From Schizochytrium sp. CCTCC M209059 (lineage: Eukaryota; Sar; Bigyra; Thraustochytrida; Thraustochytriidae), in NCBI GenBank assembly GCA_000818945.1, contig KN805399.1:62001-126000 (forward strand): a stretch of DNA of 64,000 nucleotides. The letters run 5' to 3'. The notes below the pieces were generated by a model. It had not been told where the DNA came from, searched no databases, and saw nothing but the letters and a program-made list of their open reading frames with translations. Position numbers and translations under genes: made by a program. Positions 1 to 7,460 of the stretch are shown here, in pieces. Numbering within the stretch: the stretch's first letter is position 1; each line of letters opens with the position of its first letter.

Positions 1-3000
1 TCGACTGAGGAGTTCAGACGCTTCACCTCGTCGAGATCGGTCGCCCTCGGACCGCGAAAAGTGCTTGGTTGCACTCGCATACTCATCTGCATGGCTTCGT
101 TCAAACCTTGTTGAATTTGAGCTCGCACATGCAGAGAACTTGTCAGGGCGGCGCGCACAGCAGCCTGGCCCGCTTCTTGAAGTGGGTGACCTTGCTGTGC
201 ACAATGTGCACAAATCGCCGTAGCCATGGCAGACACCTCGAGATCTCCAAGCGGGGCGCTTCCTCGAGCAAATCCCAGGGCTGTTCCTTGTACAGATGCG
301 AGAAGCGAAGCAAGAATTCCTGGCGATGCAGAGGAACACTTGGCCTGAGCAAAAATCGCGCTCGCGGCTTGAATTGAGGCATGGGCGCGCACAGGCGCGG
401 CTTGACCAAGCATCGCGAGCTGAACCCCTTGAGACGCACGAACTGCAGAGGCGAATGCCGAAGCCCCGTCCTTTGAGCCAATCACCTTAAGTGTGGAAAG
501 TAGACCTGTCAAAGCCCCCTTGGCAGACAAGGGGAGGCCGCTTGCGCTAACGCGCTGGTGAGCAAGAGCAATCAAGGTCATGCACGAGTCTGCTCGAAGA
601 ATGCATTGCGAGCCCGCATCTCGTTTGTCAAACGTTTGCTCCAAGAGTGTGAGCATGTCCGAAACATCGTCCGCGATAACACCCTCGTCGAGCAATGCCT
701 CCAAAGCGACCTCTTGTACGCATGCACGATATGCGTACTTTGACTGCAAATAACTTGCACTTGCAATCACAACGCAATGCGTCCAAAGATCACGACCTGC
801 AGCAGAGCCCATTTGGCACTGTGCGAGAACGCTTCCAGTGGCATCCACACTTGCGAGGCGCGCAAACGACTCTCGAGGACCTAACGTCTTTGCAATGCAG
901 TCGACGAGATCTGCCGTGCGCACGTGTAGAGACTTTCTTGCTTTCTCGAAGCTTTCGTTTTCGGGTACTGCCTTGGTCGAGGTAAAAGCTCTCTGCGATG
1001 CTTCCTCGTCAGCCGCGACTTGAAAGGTATTATCGGCTGATACTACAGGTGGGCCAACTTGTTCAAGAGGGGGCGGCGGTGGCGGCGGTGGTGGTGGTGC
1101 GGGGAGGGAAGCACGCTCTGCAGCTTCAAATGCGTTTTGCAATTGCTGACGGTCATCAAGAGCGTCAAGGATACTTCCAACCTCCTCCAGCGCTGCACGG
1201 TCTTCCAATGACAAGTTCTCTTCCTGCCGTGTTTGTCCAGCATAATCTCCTTCTGGTCGATTGTAAAATGGACTCACTGCCATGTCCTTGGTTGCGGCTG
1301 CTTTACGAGCGGTTCTTGCTGTGTCCCCAGCAAGTTTGGCCTTTTCTCTTGCAATTTTCCGCGCGCGCAATTCGCTACGCTGACGGCGTTTCTCCTGCTC
1401 TTCCTCGCGTTGTCGGACGCGCTCACGCGCCGTGAGCTGTCGTTTTGGGGCGGGTTCCTCGGCTTGAACGGGCTGCTCACGCCCGGGGTCTTCAATCGCC
1501 GCTAGTTTACCGTCAGGGCGTGACGTAGCCGCACTGGCAGCACTGCCAAGGCGTGGCCGACGATATTGCAGGCTTGGGGCCTTGGGTTTCTTTGTTTGCA
1601 ATATCTTGGGTGGTTTGGGCGGTTCCTTGGCATCTGCAGGATGCCGCACGCGCGCCCAGGCTTCTGGACCCATCCAGGGTGCAATGGGTTCAAAGGTCGA
1701 AATAACGGTGTTTTCCTTGTCTTCGCGCGCCATAGGATGTCGGCGGCGGGCTCGCGCACGAGCGTCCTCGCGCGCTTCGTCCTTGGCCTGACGCGCACGG
1801 AACGCAAAGGCGTCTTCGACAAAAGCAACAATCTCTGCGTCGATTTGCGAAATTCTAGAGCGAACGTCCCGCGAGAGGTTGAGATCGGCTTGGGCATCAA
1901 AAGGTCCAAAGACCGGCTGATGCGCATCCTGCAGCATGGCATCGATCTGGCGCTTACGCAATGCGATATCGTGTGCCTCGGCCTGCAAGAGGGCATGGTC
2001 GAAGTCGTCACGAGACGGCATCCACTGCGGTTTGCTTCGTTTTTTGTCCTGCGCAAGGTCTGCACTGAGGAAACCAAGAGGCGCACGCGCAGCCATCTCA
2101 TTCATGTCTCGGTAGCTCTGCACTAGCGTCCCTATGCGCTCATGAAGCGAACGCGTAGCTTCAGAAGTATCATGCTCCATGGTTTTAATAGCTTTGACAA
2201 GCTCAGGAAATGCATCAAGGAGCTCCAGCGTCTCGCTCTGAGCCTCACGCAGACCTTGCCTTGTACTTGCGATTGATTCGAGTGCTTCGAGCTCGCTTTT
2301 GACACGGGCGAGTTCTGCATCAACGCTCCTTTCCTTTGTTGATGTCTCGATTCGATCATGACGCGGCGACAAAGCCTTGCGAGGCGAAATTCCAGTCTCT
2401 TTCGTCGAGCCAGCGACTCGCTCTCGGGGAGAAAGCGCACGTGGCTGATTTTCTTTGAACGGCAGCGATGTTTCACTTTTTCCGTCAAGATTTTCGCTCG
2501 GCCGATTTCTCTGAGCTGCAGTCGGACGTTCTCGTTTGGCAAGCAAACCTAAATCCCTTGCAGGTTTGCGTTCTCGCGCTGAATGTCTCGCTTCTGGTGC
2601 ATTCCTTGACGTCGTTTGTGTTGAACGCCTTGACTTGGCCTTTTCATTAAACTGCTTACGCGCGAGAGCGCGCTCTGCTGTTCGGCTCCCGACACCTTTG
2701 GAGGCACCGGTTTCGGTGACTCGCGCCCTTTTCTGCGCTTCTACTTTCTTTTGGAAATGAAGGTCCTTGCTCGCCAGACTTTGCGCATTTCGACTTGTGT
2801 TCGCCTCCATACGTTCCATATTTTGTAAGAGCGCACTGCTTGCACGCTCGATATCGCGGAGTTCCGCTGCAAGACTCAGAGGAAGGGACCGCGCTTCTCC
2901 TTGCTTTTCATGTTCGTGACGCGGAGGGACCATGGCGAAACCTGGAATGTCAAGAGATCCATCAACGACTGAGTGTGGAGTAGGAGCCCTGCCCTGGTCC

Positions 3001-3239
3001 ACTTCTTCGACGCTGAGCCGACTTCGATTATGGAAACCGCCCAGTATGCTGCGCGCAAGCATGTCCCTATCAGACTGATCCGTAGCCATCATCATCACGT
3101 CGACGCGCCTTTGCTGGCCACGCCCGCGCGAGTCCGCATCCCCATAGGAATTCCCGCTGCCTTGGACGTTAGCTCTCTCGGGCGTCCCAGGACTCCTTGA
3201 CGCAGGCGATCCCGTCGGCACGCGAATTTCCACCACCAT
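1..3239 (-). CDS. Large coiled-coil/helical protein, unrecognised; 3' end outside window
   Basis: One uninterrupted minus-strand frame runs from an ATG at 3239 to the window edge, giving about 1079 codons with no stop. The frame is also open upstream to about 3650, but 3239 is its first ATG (MVVEIRVPTG). The product is Ser/Arg/Glu-rich and disordered at first. It then has a helical stretch around residues 305-380 (KSELEAL, LLDAFPELVKAI), a highly charged coiled coil near 600-655 rich in R-Q-R-E-E-E-Q-E-K, a run of about 11 prolines near 715-725, and an Ala/Leu-rich helical region to the edge that resembles armadillo/HEAT-type helices. I do not recognise the family. It is divergent from the desaturase at 3954. 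Continuity of the frame over 3.2 kb in a GC-rich genome is the main evidence that it is real. Confidence 0.75.
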   Translation of the reverse strand, partial: MVVEIRVPTGSPASRSPGTPERANVQGSGNSYGDADSRGRGQQRRVDVMMMATDQSDRDMLARSILGGFHNRSRLSVEEVDQGRAPTPHSVVDGSLDIPGFAMVPPRHEHEKQGEARSLPLSLAAELRDIERASSALLQNMERMEANTSRNAQSLASKDLHFQKKVEAQKRARVTETGASKGVGSRTAERALARKQFNEKAKSRRSTQTTSRNAPEARHSARERKPARDLGLLAKRERPTAAQRNRPSENLDGKSETSLPFKENQPRALSPRERVAGSTKETGISPRKALSPRHDRIETSTKERSVDAELARVKSELEALESIASTRQGLREAQSETLELLDAFPELVKAIKTMEHDTSEATRSLHERIGTLVQSYRDMNEMAARAPLGFLSADLAQDKKRSKPQWMPSRDDFDHALLQAEAHDIALRKRQIDAMLQDAHQPVFGPFDAQADLNLSRDVRSRISQIDAEIVAFVEDAFAFRARQAKDEAREDARARARRRHPMAREDKENTVISTFEPIAPWMGPEAWARVRHPADAKEPPKPPKILQTKKPKAPSLQYRRPRLGSAASAATSRPDGKLAAIEDPGREQPVQAEEPAPKRQLTARERVRQREEEQEKRRQRSELRARKIAREKAKLAGDTARTARKAAATKDMAVSPFYNRPEGDYAGQTRQEENLSLEDRAALEEVGSILDALDDRQQLQNAFEAAERASLPAPPPPPPPPPPLEQVGPPVVSADNTFQVAADEEASQRAFTSTKAVPENESFEKARKSLHVRTADLVDCIAKTLGPRESFARLASVDATGSVLAQCQMGSAAGRDLWTHCVVIASASYLQSKYAYRACVQEVALEALLDEGVIADDVSDMLTLLEQTFDKRDAGSQCILRADSCMTLIALAHQRVSASGLPLSAKGALTGLLSTLKVIGSKDGASAFASAVRASQGVQLAMLGQAAPVRAHASIQAASAIFAQAKCSSASPGILASLLASVQGTALGFARGSAPLGDLEVSAMATAICAHCAQQGHPLQEAGQAAVRAALTSSLHVRAQIQQGLNEAMQMSMRVQPSTFRGPRATDLDEVKRLNSSV

Positions 3240-3953
3240 CGCCGCGGCCTTGAAGACGTCCGCGCGCTCCCCAAGCCGCGCGTCTTCCGCTCCTTCTCCC
3301 TCCCCCAAGGAAAATATAGATCTCCTCCGCGCGAGTTCTTCGCCGTCGCCCTCCTCGTCCTCGAGCTCGAGCTCGAGGTCGTCGTCCTCTTCGCCGATGC
3401 CGTCCGTCACCGGACGTTTCGCCTCTCCTCGCTCGGCGCGCCTCCGCGTGGCCGCCGACCTGCCTCTCCGCGCGGCGCCACCGGGCCTCGGCCTGCGCGC
3501 CGCGGGCGCCGTCTCCTGCCGGGCGTCTGCCCCGGCGTCGGGCCTGCGCGCGCGGGTTTGCTGCCGCAGCTGTTTGCTTTGCGCTCGTTTCGTTTCCTCT
3601 GCATCGATATCGGGGCTCGGCTCGATCAACGCAAGGCGAGACACGTCGAGTCATGTCACGTCGCTCATAACATAACGCGAGCCCGGGAAAGCGCAGCAGA
3701 GCCCGAACACGAACTCCGCGCCCGCGCGCGAGGAGGACGCGGACGAGGAGGACGAGGACGAGGACGCGGGGGAAGGCGCCGGCGAGAGCGGGCGGCCGGC
3801 GAGGGAGTCTGCGGAGAGGCAGCGATTGCGGCGAATTTGGGCGCACAGGCAGGCAGGCAGGCAGGCAGGCAGGAAAGAGAGAGCGAGAACTCGCTCGCGG
3901 GCGCGCAGGACCTAAACGTGGCGGCCGCGAGGTACGGCGGCGGCGGCGCGAGC
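3240..3953. promoter_or_regulatory. Divergent intergenic/5' leader region
   Basis: This region separates the starts of two divergent genes. It is very GC-rich, with purine tracts and an (AGGC)6 microsatellite at 3847-3873. The desaturase frame is open back to about 3558, but without an ATG before 3954. I therefore read this stretch as a shared promoter and 5' leaders. No TATA box was seen. Confidence 0.5.
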
Positions 3954-6320
3954 ATGACCGCGGTGGTGGCCAGGGGAGCCGCGGCGACGGCAGCGACGGC
4001 GACGACGACGGCAGCGGCAGATGTGGAATCAAGCGATTCTACCGTCCGGAGGACGGACATGGGCGTCGCGAGGACCAAGAAGCCGTCGGCGTCGCCGCAG
4101 TCGCCTTCTCTTGCGAAGAGGACAAACCTTGCACACCTGGACGTGCAGACAAGTGCCCCGCTGACCGTGTCAGCTTGGCAAAAGGCTGCGCGAACAACGT
4201 TGCCGCTGAGGAGATGCAAACGCAACTTGCGTCGCGTTTTAGGAGAAATGACTCGACTTGCTGACGCAGGTATGCACACAACGTGTCTCTGTCTCGGGAA
4301 ATGGGCTCGCGGGGCCCTTTTCGATGCTCGCAAATCCTTGTCAAAGGAATCGTACAGTCCCAACTCCCCAGAAACAGCATGGATTGCTGAGTACGAAGAC
4401 CAAGTCGACCTCTTGGAGGCGGTCGCCCATCTTTCCATGGGGCATCTCTCGGGCACCCTACAAACGGTGAACCGTGTCATCAAGCGAAATGCTGATTCCT
4501 TTACTGTGGCACGCTGTCTGCAGCTTCGTGCGCATGTTATGGTCCTCGTTGGTGTCGATAAACTTGGCGAAGAGGACATTCGCGAATGTCTTAGGGTGTT
4601 GCAGGGCGGGACCTGGCGACTTTCTCTCGATGGCGATGATCTAGCGCCCGCTGTCTTGCCTCCAATCCCGGACATACAAATGGCATTTAGCGCTGCAGAC
4701 TGGCACCGCACGCGCCGTAAGCTCATGCAAGACCGATACCCCGAAATAAAGCAACTCTACGAGACGCGTTCGGGCTTTCCTGGCGATGGGTTTTACGAGG
4801 CCGTCTTGTTGCTCGCCATTTTTGCCTCGCACGTGGGTATGGTTGTCGTTGTCTCATATTTGCAAAGCGCACTTGCTGTGCTTATGCTCTCTGCCACCGT
4901 TGGTGCCGCGGCTGTCTACGGTTTCCAGGCGCTCAACCACGACCTTAGTCACGTGACGCGCGTTCCCGGGATCCGTTACCTCGCGATGGTTCTTTCTTCA
5001 TCACTTTGTGTTTTCCCATGGGCCATGTATTACCAAAATTTCCATGCCGTTCATCACGCCTTTACCGGAACGGATATGGATCGCGATGGCGACATCCTCT
5101 TTCAGCCATGGTACTCACCGCCACGGTTCGAAATTCTTGTCAACCGTACGCATCCTCGGCGATCGCGCTTTGTCTTGAAGCGATGGTCCGAGTACTTTGA
5201 GGACGAGGCCGCTCTCGAGGCGCACGAGGCACTGGTGCGGGAATTTACCGATGCCGGTGATAAATATTGGGTCTGGAGCATCGATTTGTCGTCTTCGTGG
5301 CAGGCGCGTTTCCTGTGGTCCGTGATCGTCCCCACGTTTATGTATGTCATGTTTCTTGTTCGCAAGGTGCTGCTCGACAGAGCGCATCGCCCCATGATTC
5401 AGTACGAGGGGCTAATGCTTATTGCACAAATCCTATGCTGGCGCGTGGGAGGAATTTATGCCCTTGCATATGTGTGGCTTTCTGGTTCGTTTTCTCACGG
5501 TGGCGCCTGCCATCCTTACTTTGGCTTTTGGTTGATCCAGCACGAAAATACCTGGCGTCAACCCGAGCTCGATGAGGATCTCTTTCAATTTAAAGAAGCG
5601 CTTTCCATGCACAAAACGTGGCGCCGGCAAGCGCAGCCTACGATTTCCTATACGGGTTCTTGCCTCTGGCAGTATGCAAACTTTGGCGAGCTGCAACACG
5701 TCGAGCACCACGACTTTCCCATGATTCCCGCCCGGCACTACCCATTGCTTCGGACCATGGCACCAGAGTTTTTTGAGAATTTAGTCACGCGTGACTCCAT
5801 CATTGACGCGATCAAGACGTGGCTTTTCGCGCCTTCTGACGAGACCTGGATGCAACAGCATGGAGACTTTGCGCGTCGCGACGTCTTTATTGAAGATTTA
5901 TGGATGCGCAGATATCGGTTTCCAGATGACACAGAAGAGGCCGCAGAGGCACTCTTGGATCGGATCACGAACCCGCATCATCGCTCTGTCACCATGGGGA
6001 CCTGCTATGCCTGTTCTGGGCCCATTCGTGCAGTGGGTCGTAATTCGCGTGGTCTCATTGTGGTGCGAGGCGCTGCGCTATCGTGTGGTTGTTATGGGTA
6101 TCCCCTTCACGTGGCCTGTGCACGCACCCTCACGGAGTGCCCCGCGTGCAGTCGTCCCGCTTCCTCGACAGCATGCCACTGCTTGCAATCGCATATTCAC
6201 AGCTGTTTGTCCAAGTCGCCCTGCTGCGACTGTAACTTGCTCAATAATCAAGGCTCCGTCCTGCCGCTCCACGCGGCCCGCTATTCAGGCCCGCTCCAGC
6301 CTCCTACGACCGTATCCTGA
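3954..6320 (+). CDS. DEGS-like sphingolipid/dihydroceramide desaturase with N-terminal helical and C-terminal RING-like extensions
   Basis: A 788-residue membrane di-iron fatty-acyl desaturase. Residues from about 248 on (the segment KYPEIK-like 'RYPEIKQLY') through about 640 follow the sphingolipid delta-4 desaturase (DEGS1) pattern. The three histidine boxes are HDLSH at 329-333, HAVHH at 364-368 and H582-x2-H585-H586 followed by DFP. Hydrophobic segments lie between and around them, so it is expected in the ER membrane, introducing the double bond into the dihydroceramide backbone. DEGS proteins are about 320 residues. This one adds about 245 N-terminal residues (low-complexity Ala/Thr, then TPR-like helices) and a C-terminal cysteine-rich module (CYAC at about 684, CGCYGYPLHVAC, CPAC at about 731) that looks like a RING/zinc-binding fold. 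The start is the first ATG in frame; M at 4060 is an alternative. Substrate is inferred from family similarity. Confidence 0.85.
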   Translation: MTAVVARGAAATAATATTTAAADVESSDSTVRRTDMGVARTKKPSASPQSPSLAKRTNLAHLDVQTSAPLTVSAWQKAARTTLPLRRCKRNLRRVLGEMTRLADAGMHTTCLCLGKWARGALFDARKSLSKESYSPNSPETAWIAEYEDQVDLLEAVAHLSMGHLSGTLQTVNRVIKRNADSFTVARCLQLRAHVMVLVGVDKLGEEDIRECLRVLQGGTWRLSLDGDDLAPAVLPPIPDIQMAFSAADWHRTRRKLMQDRYPEIKQLYETRSGFPGDGFYEAVLLLAIFASHVGMVVVVSYLQSALAVLMLSATVGAAAVYGFQALNHDLSHVTRVPGIRYLAMVLSSSLCVFPWAMYYQNFHAVHHAFTGTDMDRDGDILFQPWYSPPRFEILVNRTHPRRSRFVLKRWSEYFEDEAALEAHEALVREFTDAGDKYWVWSIDLSSSWQARFLWSVIVPTFMYVMFLVRKVLLDRAHRPMIQYEGLMLIAQILCWRVGGIYALAYVWLSGSFSHGGACHPYFGFWLIQHENTWRQPELDEDLFQFKEALSMHKTWRRQAQPTISYTGSCLWQYANFGELQHVEHHDFPMIPARHYPLLRTMAPEFFENLVTRDSIIDAIKTWLFAPSDETWMQQHGDFARRDVFIEDLWMRRYRFPDDTEEAAEALLDRITNPHHRSVTMGTCYACSGPIRAVGRNSRGLIVVRGAALSCGCYGYPLHVACARTLTECPACSRPASSTACHCLQSHIHSCLSKSPCCDCNLLNNQGSVLPLHAARYSGPLQPPTTVS

Positions 6321-6723
6321 CTGCGAGTAGTAAATCCAAAGTAACGAAGTCCTCGTCACCTTTCTTTTCGTCTCTTTCAGCTAAAAGCAGTGAACACACG
6401 TCTGCGCGCCATCTTGTCCTGCTCTGATGTTCTTTGCTCCGCACATGCTTCGGTGCTGGCCCAGGGCCTCCAACGACCGCGTGCAAGCGGTACAGCCAGC
6501 CGTGGCCGGCGCAAGAGCAAGAGCCGAAGGCTCGAGGGAGCGTGCGAGCCGCTGCCGCGCGCGTTGGCCACGAAAGATAGCCTCGTCTTTTCTGCCTGGC
6601 GGAGGTAGTGAGGCCAGCCTAGTGCTAGGCCTAGGCCTAGGTTGGGACTCGCGCTCCAACCGCCGTTAACCGACTTGCTTGGTCGATTGAATGCTTGCTT
6701 GCTTGCTTGACTGATTGATTGAC

Positions 6724-6755
<32 letters not shown>

Positions 6756-7460
6756 CACTCTCTTTTTTCGTTTCAAAGAAAGACAGTGACGGCTGAAAGA
6801 CACGAGTCAATCCAAGCAAAGAATCGTCGTCGCGCACGCGTCCACGCACAGTACGTAAGTGAGTGTGAGGACAGTGACAGTATGAGGCGCGACAGCAGCG
6901 ACATGGCCCAGCGCCGATCGCTTGCTGGAGCGGGCGGGCTGGGCGGGTGGTGTGCAACCGCCGGCGGCGGCCTCGCTCGAGAGAGCTACCGACGATCGAT
7001 CGAGGTCGAGCGCCCGTCGCGACCGTCAGGCAAGCCCAGGTGCAGATCGTGACGAGAAGGGAAAAAGGAAGCGAGGAAGGAAGTGAGAGGAGCAAGGAGG
7101 AAGGAGAAAGGACGAAAGACGCAGTGGCGACCAACTGATTGACTGATTGATAGATTGCTTTCCTCCGCGTGGATACGCGACGAACCGACCACCAGAGCCA
7201 AGGCAAAACAGCAATAGAAGCAAGACCCCGGCGAGCAGACGCCCGCACGCATGCGCGCGCGCGCGCCCGCTTGCTCGCCCGCTCGCTCAGACGAGGTCCC
7301 AACGCCGTACGGCGAAGACGGAGACGAAGACAACGGAGGCGAACCCAGGGTTTGGCGCGAGTCGAGGCCGTAGACGAGTTCCAACGGCGGGAGGCGACGG
7401 GACGAGCGAGACCCATCGCGAGCACGTTGTGATAAACAGAGGCTCACACGAGAAGGAAAA
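6321..7460. other. Intergenic region with simple repeats
   Basis: About 1.1 kb between two same-strand genes. It contains a nested AGGCCTAGGCCTAGG palindrome near 6625, a TTGC/TTGA tetranucleotide array, purine-rich stretches near 7050-7120 and alternating GC near 7250-7270. Open frames here (for example on the minus strand 6637-7425) translate to low-complexity Arg/Ser/Leu sequence and are not credible genes. It presumably carries the 3' UTR of the desaturase and the promoter of the SAM gene. Confidence 0.5.
6692..6755. repeat. TTGC/TTGA tetranucleotide microsatellite
   Basis: A run of TTGC units passes into tandem TTGA units (gattgattgatt) across about 60 bp. It is a simple sequence repeat in non-coding DNA. 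Confidence 0.9.

Noticed and set aside
3558..3953. 132-residue N-terminal extension of the desaturase frame
   Set aside because: It contains no ATG; the frame begins at TTG and runs through GC-rich and AGGC repeat DNA, so it is treated as leader.
3169..4726. Two minus-strand frames (287 and 353 residues) overlapping the desaturase start
   Set aside because: Arg/Pro/Ser-rich translations of GC-rich repeat DNA, without motifs.
6637..7425. 262-residue minus frame in the intergenic region before the SAM gene
   Set aside because: The translation is largely repeat-derived (NQSINQSINQ) and Arg/Ser/Leu-rich.
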